Positions 50,522 through 58,621 are shown, counted from the first letter of the stretch. The stretch is DNA of 64,000 nucleotides from Microcaldota archaeon (GCA_021787495.1 JAJYLX010000002.1:114458-178457); one strand, 5' to 3'. The notes: generated by a model from the letters alone, not told the origin. Numbers and translations: made by a program.

Positions 50522-51538
50522 TTACAGGATCGGCAGCTCTATGCCCTCTATGCTGGCTATGCCGAAGCCCCTGCTATTCTTGCGCATGTCCTCCTCGATC
50601 CTCCTCCTGTATTCTGGGTACTCGTCGCTCACTCTCTCCACCTTTCCATTGAGGACGATCCTCGGGTCCGTGTACCTGAACTTGTAGTGTATAGGGGCCT
50701 TCGGGTCGCTCTCCGTGATCTCGAACCTGAGCGGCCTGCGCAGCGCGTCGAACAGCCTCATTATCTCCGGGTCCCTGCTCCTGTTTATCTTATCCATGAC
50801 GTACGCGTCCGTGCCTGAGAAGTCATCCATCGCTATTATCCCCTTCCTGAGGGCGATCCTCAGGGCGCCAGCGAACACGTACCAGATGACGCTTATCTCG
50901 AACGGCTTTAAGCTCCTGCGCCTGCCCTCGCCGAAGACGCTCACGTGATGGTCGGCGAAAGCCATCGCCGGCTCCTTCGAATCGAAGGCCATCACGCCGT
51001 CCGCCGCGGTTATAGAGCCGAGCGCGGCATTCACGAAACCGGTGTCACCCCCGACACCCCACCAACGAAGCGTGTAGTCGAACCTGTCGGCGCAGACCTC
51101 AGGTTGTCCCTGCTCGAGCAGGCTGTAGTTCCCCGGCTCGGATATCCTCCGCGGGTCCATGCCGTGCCTTTCGAGTATGCTGGCCAGCTCGGATCCATCG
51201 CTGAAGAACCTGTGGTGTATGGAGTCCTGGTAGTCCTCGGCGCTCCCGTCCTCCTTTATGACGTGATCGACCACGTGCGAGAACGCGGTGTGTGAAACGT
51301 CATGCACGAGCCCTGCGACCTGTTCCTCGAGAGGTGCGCCGAGCCTCCCGAGTATGAGCATGGCCCCCACGCAGTGATCGTACCTGGTGAAGTCGTTCTC
51401 CCCGGAAGGCACGAACTCTCCGGGTATGCCGAGGTTCGATATGCCCTTCAGCCTCTGGAAGGCCCTCGACGATATGATGTCGAGCATGACGGGCTCCGTT
51501 ATCTCGCACCTGCCGTACACGACGTCCTCCACGATCAC
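50522..51538 (-). CDS. HD-domain phosphohydrolase (SAMHD1/dGTPase-like)
   Basis: 338 residues. The metal site is spread as FTRYDHCVGAMLILG (first His), LVHDVSHTAFSHVVDH (HD and a second HxxxF pattern) and CADRFDYTLRWW (final Asp). This arrangement is that of the SAMHD1/YdhJ-like branch, often dNTP triphosphohydrolases or related nucleotide hydrolases. N-terminal VYGRCEITEPVMLDIISS is also typical. Monocistronic on the minus strand. The substrate is not shown. Confidence 0.88.
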   Translation of the reverse strand: MIVEDVVYGRCEITEPVMLDIISSRAFQRLKGISNLGIPGEFVPSGENDFTRYDHCVGAMLILGRLGAPLEEQVAGLVHDVSHTAFSHVVDHVIKEDGSAEDYQDSIHHRFFSDGSELASILERHGMDPRRISEPGNYSLLEQGQPEVCADRFDYTLRWWGVGGDTGFVNAALGSITAADGVMAFDSKEPAMAFADHHVSVFGEGRRRSLKPFEISVIWYVFAGALRIALRKGIIAMDDFSGTDAYVMDKINRSRDPEIMRLFDALRRPLRFEITESDPKAPIHYKFRYTDPRIVLNGKVERVSDEYPEYRRRIEEDMRKNSRGFGIASIEGIELPIL

Positions 51539-51605
51539 AGAATCAGTCCCAATGGCTATTTGTAGCTCCTATTTTTATAGATTTTGCCACGGTGCCCTTC
51601 TGGAA

Positions 51606-52175
51606 TCAGACCTCGGTAGCGGACTGCCCCTTCCTCCCAATCCTCTCGGCCCCTTCCCTCCTTATGTCGCACGCCGGCCTCAGCCCGAACAGCTTCCTCA
51701 CCTTGTCGTAATACGTTCCTGAGACCATCGAGGTTATCGGGGAGGAGAGGATGCCAACCGCCAGGCTGGTCACGAGCTGCCTCCTGTCGGTGCCGTTGGC
51801 GAGGAGGGTCGCCGCGTATATCGGCGTGCCGAAGAGCACGGACGCGGTGGCGTTGGTGAACGCCTTCCTTATCAGGCTGCTATCCTCGTCGGTCTTGAGC
51901 CTCCTGAACACGAAGTCCCTGAACACCCCGTATGGCCTGGCGGTGACCATGGAGATCAGGGCGCTCGCCTCCCTCACGTGCAGCGACTGGTTGAACGAGA
52001 GGTTTCCGAGCAGGACCTCGTCCGTCATGCCTACCGGGGTGTTGAACGTCACCGATGAGGAAGTGTCAACGGCCCACCTGTAGGCCGCGGTGTACGCCCT
52101 GCGCAGCATTCCCGCCTTGGGAGCGCTCCCTGTCCTGGCCAGTGCCGGCTCTGCCTCAACGTTGCGGGTCGCCAT
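51606..52175 (-). CDS. AlaE-like L-alanine exporter family protein
   Basis: 189 residues with four hydrophobic segments. SFNQSLHVREASALI, ARPYGVFRDFVFRRL and FGTPIYAATLLANGTDRRQL line up with the blocks of bacterial AlaE (FEQSF, AWPYGMYRD, SPVYVAILL). AlaE pumps out alanine using the proton gradient. An archaeal copy is unusual. An extra 30-residue N-terminus and a basic C-terminal tail are present. Confidence 0.72.
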   Translation of the reverse strand: MATRNVEAEPALARTGSAPKAGMLRRAYTAAYRWAVDTSSSVTFNTPVGMTDEVLLGNLSFNQSLHVREASALISMVTARPYGVFRDFVFRRLKTDEDSSLIRKAFTNATASVLFGTPIYAATLLANGTDRRQLVTSLAVGILSSPITSMVSGTYYDKVRKLFGLRPACDIRREGAERIGRKGQSATEV

Positions 52176-52384
52176 CCAGTCAGCTCAATCGGGGTCGCGG
52201 TTAACATGTTTCGAGGGGAGCGGAATAAAAAGCCACCATACGGGGGCAATTAGCGGAAGTTCTCCAGTGCCGCTATTCTGCGGCTTCGCGGCCTGTCCGT
52301 TTCAGTACCTGAACAGCAGCCTGTAGCCCCTCTCCTCATAGTCCCTCTCCAACGCCTCGGGCTTCCCGGTAGACTGTAGTCTGC

Positions 52385-52829
52385 TTGAGGAGCCTGTCCC
52401 AGGACCTGAAGGACAGGCGCATACTCCTCGAGCTGGACTTCGGGGCGAGGCGGAGCGACGCCGACATCGCGAAGCGCATAGGCCTGACGAAGGAATCGAC
52501 GTCGTACAGGATAAGGCGCATGCTGTCCAGCGGCACGGTGAGGCACTTCCACACGATGCTCGACACCACCCAGCTCGGCACCGTAGCGGCAGGGTCGGGG
52601 CGCTGGAGTCATTCTTTGTGTCCGGCCCGAACCTTTTCGCGTTCGACGAGGCGGTGGGCGGCTACGACATGGAGCTGGAGATGCAGGCCCCGGACGACGA
52701 TGTAATAAGGCTGATCGGCGCCGCGAGGCTGAGGTTCCTGAGCTCATACGCAACTACGAAATCCTCTGCTACCTGGAGGAGTACAAGGTCGACTACCTGC
52801 CGCGGTCGCTGCGCGCGCAGGATGCATGA
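52385..52829 (+). pseudogene. Lrp/AsnC-like transcription regulator, frameshifted
   Basis: Frame 1 gives the HTH (LSQDLKDRRILLELDFGARR, SDADIAKRIGLTKESTSYRI, RRMLSSGTVRHFHTMLDT). Near 52590-52605 the protein moves to another frame (SGPNLFAFDEAVGGYDMELE, PDDDVIRLIGAARLRF), and near 52735 to a third (ELIRNYEILCYLEEYKVDYL) ending at TGA 52827-52829. Together they rebuild a shortened Lrp-type protein with at least two indels and some loss in the middle. The start is a TTG or is lost. Confidence 0.7.
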
Positions 52830-52835
52830 GCAGAA

Positions 52836-52921
52836 CGCCGGGAGCGAGATTCGAACTCGCGGAAGCCATTACTGACTAAACAGCTTAGCAGGCTGCCGCC
52901 CTACCACTAGGCGATCCCGGC
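52836..52921 (-). tRNA. tRNA-Ser (GCT anticodon)
   Basis: 86 nt cloverleaf on the minus strand. The acceptor is GCCGGGA with TCCCGGC, discriminator G; the anticodon arm is GCAGC-CTGCTAA-GCTGT, giving anticodon GCU for Ser AGC/AGU; a long variable arm follows, as in class II tRNAs; the T arm is GCGAG-TTCGAAT-CTCGC. No CCA is encoded and no intron is seen. Confidence 0.92.
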
Positions 52922-53060
52922 ACAAGCATTATTTGGCGGCACATTTTATATAAGGCTGTCATATATCATATTTTGCGCCGCCAACGCTTTGTGGCATATG
53001 GCCACAATTTTATCTTAGCAAGAAAATGTAGCCATATGAGTCGTTATGGATTCGAATGCA

Positions 53061-53321
53061 TCATGCCTTCCGATAGATGTCCCTCCTGTGCCCTATCGAC
53101 CTTATGAAGATTGTCCGCTGGGCTTCCTCTATGTCTGCAATCAGCCCGTAGTCGCCGATTTTGAGTTTGTATTCCGGTCTGCCGGTTAGCCTTTTGAAGA
53201 ACGAGTAAGGGTTGGCCAATGCCGTTTCGACCTTCTTTACTACCCGCCTCGCAACCGTCTTGTCAAGCCCCCGTAGCTGGGAAAATGCCTCGGATGAGTA
53301 TTCGACACTATAATTGCCCAC
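53061..53321 (-). CDS. relE: RelE/ParE-family toxin
   Basis: 86 residues: VEYSSEAFSQLRGLDKTVAR, RVVKKVETALANPYSFFKRL, YKLKIGDYGLIADIEEA and IFIRSIGHRRDIY. This is the RelE fold with basic and aromatic residues at the end (GHRRDIYRK), as in ribosome-dependent mRNA interferases. The stop-start arrangement with the antitoxin shares one base. It appears intact. Confidence 0.9.
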   Translation of the reverse strand: MGNYSVEYSSEAFSQLRGLDKTVARRVVKKVETALANPYSFFKRLTGRPEYKLKIGDYGLIADIEEAQRTIFIRSIGHRRDIYRKA

Positions 53322-53557
53322 TATAGCGCCAGTTTCCTAGCGACCTCTTCGCTGGTGAAGGTTCTGCCATTCCTTATGTCGAGCAGGCCCCTGAGGAGCG
53401 ATGCCCTGAAATCGTCTGTATAAGCGCCCTCGTCGTCGCCCTCGGGTATCAGGGCCGTGAGGACTGTCAGCACCTCATCATATGTGGCTCTCTTGTAGGG
53501 CCTGAGCCTGTTGAGCCTCTCCCTCGTCTCCATGCTTATCTGGATTGTTGTACCCAT
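53321..53557 (-). CDS. RelB/VapB-like antitoxin
   Basis: 78 residues: an N-terminal strand and helix (TTIQISMETRERLNRLRPYK) with a ribbon-helix-helix look, then an acidic middle and a toxin-binding C-terminal helix (FTSEEVARKLAL). Its start lies inside the 3' end of the ART-like gene (22-base overlap). Confidence 0.85.
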   Translation of the reverse strand: MGTTIQISMETRERLNRLRPYKRATYDEVLTVLTALIPEGDDEGAYTDDFRASLLRGLLDIRNGRTFTSEEVARKLAL

Positions 53558-54174
53558 CTCCTCGTATTGCTCGCCCCAATGACCTCTTCCCGATTATCCT
53601 CCTTGTTGGCACCGTTGAGCTTCGCCATGAAATCCCTCTCTATCGAAGGGTTCAGCTTGCGTATTCTTTCCAGCGTGAATCCGAGGCTGTACTTCCTCAG
53701 GCCCCTCACGCACATGTCGACGAGGTCGCTGTCGTCCGGGAACAACGTCCTCCTGTCCCTGTAGAGGATGAGCTTCGCCCTACCGCTCGCCTGCATGTCC
53801 ATTAGGAAGGCCTTGGCGTCCCTGATGCTTATCTCGTCCAGCACCTCCACCGCCTTATCAGAGACGAATTCGTGCGGGTCTAGCCTGGCGTCCCTGTGGA
53901 AAAGCCACTTGGGCAGCACGTAGATGGAACCGCTTACCCCAGAGTACCATCTGTCGAGCACACCCTCTCTCCTCTCGCAGAAGTAGGGAACCTTCCCGTC
54001 TGCATCCCATGTTGCCTGCAGCGAGTTCCTCATCCTTCCCAGGAATATCACGGCTTCAAAGAGGCTGTCAGTGGCATAAACATACTTTTTGTCGTAGCCT
54101 GCCGCCGCCATCGGCTCGAGCGTCTTGAGTCCCCTCTTTTCGGTGCCGTGGTAGAGAACATCACGCTTTGCCAT
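53536..54174 (-). CDS. ART-like fold protein linked to RelBE
   Basis: 212 residues. VLYHGTEKRGLKTLEP at the N-terminus, then KYVYATDSLFEAVIFLGRM, resemble the H-Y-x core strands of the ADP-ribosyltransferase superfamily (YHGT, then Y-A-T near an alpha helix). A catalytic Glu would be expected later; VEVLDEISIRDAK is a candidate. The C-terminus has a Lys/Arg-rich segment. Overlap with the antitoxin start suggests a three-gene toxin-antitoxin-like operon. The assignment to ART is by pattern only; function unproven. Confidence 0.6.
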   Translation of the reverse strand: MAKRDVLYHGTEKRGLKTLEPMAAAGYDKKYVYATDSLFEAVIFLGRMRNSLQATWDADGKVPYFCERREGVLDRWYSGVSGSIYVLPKWLFHRDARLDPHEFVSDKAVEVLDEISIRDAKAFLMDMQASGRAKLILYRDRRTLFPDDSDLVDMCVRGLRKYSLGFTLERIRKLNPSIERDFMAKLNGANKEDNREEVIGASNTRRWVQQSR

Positions 54175-54186
54175 CTCATCGCCGAG

Positions 54187-54442
54187 CGGCAGAGGCCGGG
54201 GGAGCGCCAGGCGCCGCGCAGGGTTTGCCGCGCATCTGCTCGATTCTGTATCCTAAAAGCATGACTCCGATATGCTTAGGGTTGCTCCTTCCGGCCTGGC
54301 CCGATTTGCACATGAAGACATCCCTTAGGGCAAAACTTCCTCGCTTGGAGCGCGATCCGCTACGAGACATCCTGGCACCCCCCCGGCATTGGCCCGCCAA
54401 AAGGGGTATGCGTCACAGGGAACCCTTAGCTCCCCGGCCTAT
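54187..54442 (-). ncRNA. ffs: Signal recognition particle (7S) RNA
   Basis: On the minus strand the S domain is clear. Helix 8 has GGCCAGGCCGGAAGGAGCAA (complement of 54283-54302), matching the SRP54-binding site. Helix 6 is an AAGCATAT/ATGCTTT hairpin with a GGAG tetraloop (54264-54267), the SRP19 site. The ends pair through GGCCGGGGAGC (near 54429-54439) and GCTCCCCCGGCC (near 54194-54205). A TATA element (CTATTTATGC, about 54468-54478) lies about 30 bases upstream of the 5' end. Length about 255 nt is a little short for archaeal SRP RNA. Confidence 0.85.
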
Positions 54443-54504
54443 CTGCCGATAACGTTTCTCATCTCAATGCATAAATAGCTTGTTGGAGCATCTAAATCGG
54501 TACT

Positions 54505-54921
54505 ATGGCGGACGAGGAATACCTAGCGCTGCTCGACAGGGCCTTCTCGAAGGTGCCCGAACTGTCAGCGGCTGGCAGCGACTTCGTCATACCGAAGGCC
54601 GATGCCTTCAACGAGGGCAACAAGTCTATAATAAGGAACATCGCAGCCATAGCCGACAAGGCAAGGCGCAAGCCGGACGAGATCGCGAAGTACATGAGCA
54701 AGGAGCTCGCCGTGCCGGTCAACGTGGAGGAGCAGAGGATGATAATAAACGGGAAGTTCTCCGCGGACGACCTCGACAAGAAGATTCGCCGCTACTTCGA
54801 GATATATGTCGTATGCAGGGAGTGCGGCAAGCCGGACACGCATCTCGAGGGTGCCGGCAGGGGGATGTTCTACCTGGTCTGCGAGGCGTGCGGCGCACGC
54901 TACGGAGTGAAGAGCTACTGA
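54505..54921 (+). CDS. Translation initiation factor aIF2 subunit beta
   Basis: 138 residues. IIRNIAAIADKARRKPDEIA and YMSKELAVPVNVEEQRMIIN form the alpha/beta core; the C4 zinc ribbon is CRECGKPDT and CEACGARYG. It is part of the aIF2 heterotrimer that brings initiator tRNA to the ribosome. Start ATG 54505. The aIF1A gene follows 10 bases later. Confidence 0.95.
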   Translation: MADEEYLALLDRAFSKVPELSAAGSDFVIPKADAFNEGNKSIIRNIAAIADKARRKPDEIAKYMSKELAVPVNVEEQRMIINGKFSADDLDKKIRRYFEIYVVCRECGKPDTHLEGAGRGMFYLVCEACGARYGVKSY

Positions 54922-54931
54922 GGCGGATCGA

Positions 54932-55237
54932 TTGTACAGAGGAAGAGGGAGAGGCCCGAGGATTGAGGTGGAAAGGGAGCTGAGGCTGCCGCAGCAGGGC
55001 GAGGTCCTCGGCACCGTCACGAAGATTGCCGGGGCGAGCAGGTTCGTCGTCGGGTGCAAGGACGGCAACGAGCGGCTCTGCTCGATACCCGGAAGGTTCA
55101 AGCGCAGGTTCTGGATAAAGGTCAACGATGTCGTCGTCGTGCAGCCCTGGACGCTGCAGAGCAACGAGCGCGGCGACATAATCTGGAGGTACAGGCCGCA
55201 GGAGGTCAACAAGCTCAGGGACAGGGGCCTGCTGTGA
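54932..55237 (+). CDS. Translation initiation factor aIF1A
   Basis: 101 residues, OB fold: RLPQQGEVLGTVTKIAGASR, FVVGCKDGNERLCSIPGRFK and RRFWIKVNDVVVVQPW are typical of eIF1A/aIF1A. The start must be TTG 54932 since no ATG or GTG suits the conserved N-terminus; GAGGCGGA lies just upstream. Downstream the cdc6 gene is 69 bases away. Confidence 0.95.
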   Translation: MYRGRGRGPRIEVERELRLPQQGEVLGTVTKIAGASRFVVGCKDGNERLCSIPGRFKRRFWIKVNDVVVVQPWTLQSNERGDIIWRYRPQEVNKLRDRGLL

Positions 55238-55306
55238 CGTCAGGGCATGCGGGCCTTGCGGATGCTTTTTAAGCCTTAATCTCCAATAGGTACTCGAGGG
55301 GATGAA

Positions 55307-56515
55307 TTGCAGACGCTTAGCGACCTTCTCGTCGAATCGAAAATATTCGCCGACAGGGAGGTCCTGAGCCCGCACTACGTCCCCAAGAAGCTGATCGGCA
55401 GGCAGAAGGAGATAAACCAGATAGAGAAGTCCATAGCCCCGGCGCTGAAGGGGGAGCGCGGGCGCAACCTGTTCATCTACGGATTGACAGGGGTGGGGAA
55501 GACCTCGTGCGTGCGCTACGTCATAGACGAGGTCAAGGGCATACCGAACACGAGGGCAAGGATATCATACGTCAACTGCCGCATATACGGCTCGCGCTAC
55601 AAGGTGCTCAACAAGATAATAACGGACCACCTCCCCACGTACGCCAAGAGGGGCTACGGCGCCGTCGACCTCTACGAGAAGCTGACGAACTGGATAGAGG
55701 AGGACAACAAGATACTGGTCATAGTGCTCGACGAGATAGACATGATAAAGGACCTCGACGACCTGATCTACACGCTCTCGAGGATAAACAGCGACATACG
55801 CGCCGGGGGGGTCGCGATGGTCGGGATATCGAACAATGTCTCGTTCAAGGACTCCCTCGACCCGAGGAGCCTCTCCTCGCTGTACGAGAGCGAGATCGTC
55901 TTCTCGAACTACAACGCCACGGAGCTGTTCGACATACTGAAGGACAGGTCCGCGAAGGGCTTCCGCCATGGCGTCATCGACGACGAGGTACTGCGCTTCA
56001 TAGCCGCCACTTCGGTAAAGGGGGGAGGCGACGCCAGACTATCGCTCAAGGTGCTCTCTAAGGCCGGGGAGCTCTCGGACGACGAGGGCCAGCAGAGGGT
56101 CACGATGGAGAGCACGAAGGAGGCCATCAAGCTCGCCGAAGGCGACATAGTGTACGACGTCGTCTCGACGCTGCCGGAGCACCAGAGGCTGGTGCTCTAC
56201 TCGGTCGCGCTGCTGACGCAGACCGGAGGCTCGTACAAGAAGCTCACGGACGGCGTCGACACATACCTGTTCAGCGGCGAGATCTACAGCCGTTACAAGT
56301 CCATAACGGAGAACCTGCACAAGGAGCCCAAGGGCGAGCGCTGGTACAGGAAGTACCTCTACGAGCTCGAGATGCAGGGGCTGATAGCCGCGTTCGAATC
56401 CGGCAAGGGCATAAGGGGGCACACGAAGCTGATAAAGCTCCTGTACCCGGCGGACAAGATACGCGACTGCATAGAGAAGGACGTCTTCGGGATGTCGGAC
56501 CAGGTGCCGAATTGA
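55307..56515 (+). CDS. cdc6: Orc1/Cdc6 replication initiator
   Basis: 402 residues, AAA+ ATPase plus winged helix. Walker A is IYGLTGVGKTS, Walker B IVLDEIDMI, sensor 1 MVGISNNVSF, and sensor 2 GGGDARLSLKVL. The winged helix includes YKSITENLHKEPKGERWYRK and LYELEMQGLIAAF. It binds the origin and loads MCM. Start is TTG 55307, with GAGGGGA upstream; the ATG at 55302 is in another frame. TTTTTAAGCC near 55265 is the TATA element. I found no clear origin recognition boxes beside it. Confidence 0.95.
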   Translation: MQTLSDLLVESKIFADREVLSPHYVPKKLIGRQKEINQIEKSIAPALKGERGRNLFIYGLTGVGKTSCVRYVIDEVKGIPNTRARISYVNCRIYGSRYKVLNKIITDHLPTYAKRGYGAVDLYEKLTNWIEEDNKILVIVLDEIDMIKDLDDLIYTLSRINSDIRAGGVAMVGISNNVSFKDSLDPRSLSSLYESEIVFSNYNATELFDILKDRSAKGFRHGVIDDEVLRFIAATSVKGGGDARLSLKVLSKAGELSDDEGQQRVTMESTKEAIKLAEGDIVYDVVSTLPEHQRLVLYSVALLTQTGGSYKKLTDGVDTYLFSGEIYSRYKSITENLHKEPKGERWYRKYLYELEMQGLIAAFESGKGIRGHTKLIKLLYPADKIRDCIEKDVFGMSDQVPN

Positions 56516-57012
56516 AGTATTATGACATCGTGCTGAAGCCCTGCGAGTTCGACGGCCCGTTCGCCAAGAGGCTCGGTTTCGAGCGCGTTTTCAAGGCCGA
56601 CGGCAAGTCAAGGGGGCTGTTCGCCGGCAGGGACAGGTCCGCGCTCATAAAGGCCGCCCAGCGCGGCTCAGCCATAGCAATAACCGATTTCTCGATAGAC
56701 CGCGAGGTCCTGGCTAAGGCCAGGGACAACGAGGCCGCGCTCTGCATACCCATATCGGCCATAGCCGCAGCGAAGGGGCTGGAGCAGGCGAGGCTGTTGC
56801 ACAGGGCCTCGGAGCTCATCGCGTATGCGTACAGGAAGAGGATGGAGGTCTCGTTCGCGAGCCTCGCGGAATCCAGGCTGTTCATGGACTCCCGCATGCA
56901 GCTCATCGAGATGGCGAAGGCCCTCGGGGCGACGGAGGAGCAGGCTAGGCGCGGTGTCGGAGAGGCGAACGTGCGTATAATAGAGGGGTGCGAGGCGCAT
57001 GATGAGGACTAA
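56512..57012 (+). CDS. RNase P protein Rpp30
   Basis: 166 residues with the RNase P p30 TIM-barrel-like pattern: YDIVLKPCEFDGPFAKRLGF, AIAITDFSIDREVLAKARDN and the C-terminal SFASLAESRLFMDSRMQLIE with AKALGATEEQARRGVGEANV. It is a protein subunit of the tRNA 5'-processing ribozyme. Start TTG 56512 overlaps the cdc6 stop (TTGA). Pop5 follows with overlap, an operon seen in many archaea. Confidence 0.92.
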   Translation: MKYYDIVLKPCEFDGPFAKRLGFERVFKADGKSRGLFAGRDRSALIKAAQRGSAIAITDFSIDREVLAKARDNEAALCIPISAIAAAKGLEQARLLHRASELIAYAYRKRMEVSFASLAESRLFMDSRMQLIEMAKALGATEEQARRGVGEANVRIIEGCEAHDED

Positions 57013-57295
57013 GCACAGGTACATACTGGTAGAGTCCGCTTCGTACGCCAGAAGGGAGGCCCTCCAGTCCGAGCTGCTCAGGGTCATAGGCACCGATTAC
57101 CACATTGTCAACCCCAAGATACTCGACATCCGCGGAAAGATGGTCATAAGGTGCAGCCTCGCGGGCATGGGCAAGCTGACAACCGCGCTCGCGCTCATAA
57201 AGAGCCTGGACGGGAAGGAGAACGCTTTCTACACGATCAAATCCTCTGGCACGATACGGGCGCTGATGGAGAAATCAGAGCAGCTTCAGCCCTGA
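56999..57295 (+). CDS. RNase P protein Pop5
   Basis: 98 residues: RTKHRYILVESASYARREAL, IVNPKILDIRGKMVIRC and KLTTALALIKSLDGKENAFY fit the Pop5/Rpp14 fold. It partners Rpp30 in archaeal RNase P. ATG 56999 or 57002. Its 3' end overlaps the convergent pth2 gene by 21 bases. Confidence 0.92.
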   Translation: MMRTKHRYILVESASYARREALQSELLRVIGTDYHIVNPKILDIRGKMVIRCSLAGMGKLTTALALIKSLDGKENAFYTIKSSGTIRALMEKSEQLQP

Positions 57296-57643
57296 AGTGA
57301 ACTCGTTTATCCTGCTGGACTGCCACGGCCCAACGCCCAGGGCCGTCTTGGATCCCGGCGGTATCTCCGTCAGGCCCGCATCGGTGACGAGCGCGCACGG
57401 CACGCCCTTGAACTGGAAGGCCTTGTAGAGCTTGACGAGCGACTCCTCGTCCCCCACCTTGAGCACTATCTTCTTCTCGCCGGTCGCGAGCCACTCCTTC
57501 GCTATGGACTTGTCCGCCTTCTCGCACTCGAAGTAGCTCATGAGCGAGGCATGGGCGGCCTGCGCCGCCAGCTTGCCCCTGCTCATCTCGAGGTCGGACC
57601 TCAGTATGATCGCCTGCTTGATCTCCTCATCTGTGGAAGCCAT
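57275..57643 (-). CDS. pth2: Peptidyl-tRNA hydrolase type 2
   Basis: 122 residues from ATG 57643. KQAIILRSDLEMSRGKLAAQ and AAHASLMSYFECEKADKSIA are the N-terminal block with the catalytic region; PCALVTDAGLTEIPPGSKTA and LGVGPWQS end the domain. It frees tRNA from stalled peptidyl-tRNA. Full family length. Confidence 0.95.
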   Translation of the reverse strand: MASTDEEIKQAIILRSDLEMSRGKLAAQAAHASLMSYFECEKADKSIAKEWLATGEKKIVLKVGDEESLVKLYKAFQFKGVPCALVTDAGLTEIPPGSKTALGVGPWQSSRINEFTSGLKLL

Positions 57644-57741
57644 AGAGTCACTTTCGACCTGATCGCCGCATTTCACAGCCCGGCTGTCTTTAAAATGCTT
57701 AGATCGGCAACCATTATATAGTCAGCTGCCTTCTTCTTTAA

Positions 57742-58434
57742 TCACAGGATGTGCCTGTACATTAGCGAGAACATCAGCGCTATTATGAGCATGAACGCTA
57801 TGTCTACGAGCGGAATCGCGGTGAAGATTATCATCAGCACGAATATGACGCCCATCGTGCCGAAGTAGACGGGCTTGTTCCACGCGAGGACCTTGCTGCC
57901 GTCGAGCGGGAAGATCGGCAGCATGTTGAAGAACGCGAGCAGTATGCTTATGAAGAGCGTCAGCGAGACCGCCTGGCCGAGGTAAGACGTAGCCGCAGGC
58001 GAGACCAGGACCTCTATCAGCAGGAACGCGCCGAAGACCGCGAAGTTCGTGAGCGGCCCGGCGAGCGAGACTATGCCGTTCTCCTTCCTGGTGAAATGGC
58101 TGGCGTATATCATCGTCGCGCCGGGTATGCCTATCAGGAAGCCGAGGAAGCCGGTCACGAGGGTTATCATCAGGCCGGAATAGGACGTCCTGAACCCGGC
58201 TATGGCACCGTAGTGCTGCGCCACGAACTTGTGCATGAGCTCGTGCAGCACGAAGCTGAGCGTTACAGCCAGCGCCACAATCGGCAGCAGCAAGGCCAAG
58301 TCGCTGAGCTTGACGCTGCCTATGCCGAACACGCCGCCGAGCAGCGTGAACGAGAACGCGAATATGAGCACCACGTCCGCGAGCAGGATGTCCCTCAGCT
58401 CCGCGAAGCCGTGGCTGTTTTCCCTGATCATCAC
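57742..58434 (-). CDS. Site-2-protease-like membrane metallopeptidase (M50)
   Basis: 230 residues with about six helices. The zinc site is FVLHELMHKFVAQHYG in the second or third helix, and the third ligand motif is NMLPIFPLDGSKVLAW. These are the HExxH and N-x-P-P-x-D-G motifs of M50 intramembrane proteases. Without PDZ or CBS domains it is the minimal type. Targets unknown; such enzymes release membrane-bound regulators. Two adjacent ATG codons at the start. Confidence 0.93.
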   Translation of the reverse strand: MMIRENSHGFAELRDILLADVVLIFAFSFTLLGGVFGIGSVKLSDLALLLPIVALAVTLSFVLHELMHKFVAQHYGAIAGFRTSYSGLMITLVTGFLGFLIGIPGATMIYASHFTRKENGIVSLAGPLTNFAVFGAFLLIEVLVSPAATSYLGQAVSLTLFISILLAFFNMLPIFPLDGSKVLAWNKPVYFGTMGVIFVLMIIFTAIPLVDIAFMLIIALMFSLMYRHIL

Positions 58435-58505
58435 AGTCCTTTACGGCAGAAAAGTATAAAAGCTGCCACGACACAATCAGTAGTGCGAAAGTGCGCGCAC
58501 CACGC

Positions 58506-58578
58506 AGTCCCATCGTCTAGTGGTCAAGGACGTCAGGCTCTGGACCTGAAAACTCCAGTCCGAATCTGGATGGGACTA
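58506..58578 (+). tRNA. tRNA-Gln (CTG anticodon)
   Basis: 73 nt cloverleaf. The acceptor is AGTCCCA with TGGGACT, discriminator A; the anticodon arm is TCAGG-CTCTGGA-CCTGA with anticodon CUG; the T arm is CCAGT-CCGAATC-TGG with small irregularity. No CCA. The last 11 bases (GGATGGGACTA) recur at 62007-62017, so it may be the attachment site of the following island. Confidence 0.93.
58568..58578 (+). repeat. Putative att repeat, left copy (tRNA-Gln 3' end)
   Basis: GGATGGGACTA here is identical to 62007-62017. Integrated archaeal elements often duplicate a tRNA 3' end, though usually more than 11 bases. The interval between has foreign-looking composition but no integrase gene. Confidence 0.4.
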
Positions 58579-58592
58579 TCATGTTTAAACTG

Positions 58593-58605
58593 TCAAGATA
58601 GGTAT
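58593..58605 (-). repeat. Inverted copy of the ATACCTATCTTGA site
   Basis: TCAAGATAGGTAT is the reverse complement of ATACCTATCTTGA, the core of the direct repeats at 61974-61992 and 62804-62822. It sits 15 bases after tRNA-Gln. Surrounding AGATAG-GTATA-CTATCT forms a small hairpin. Confidence 0.55.
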
Positions 58606-58621
58606 ACTATCTGATGATATA

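Noticed and set aside
52250..52384. Minus-strand tail GKPEALERDYEERGYRLLFR
   Set aside because: A plausible protein end of about 25 residues, but no start or longer frame joins it; kept as a possible gene relic only.
55238..55306. Replication origin next to cdc6
   Set aside because: The gap is only 69 bases with a promoter; I see no repeated origin recognition boxes or AT-rich unwinding region.
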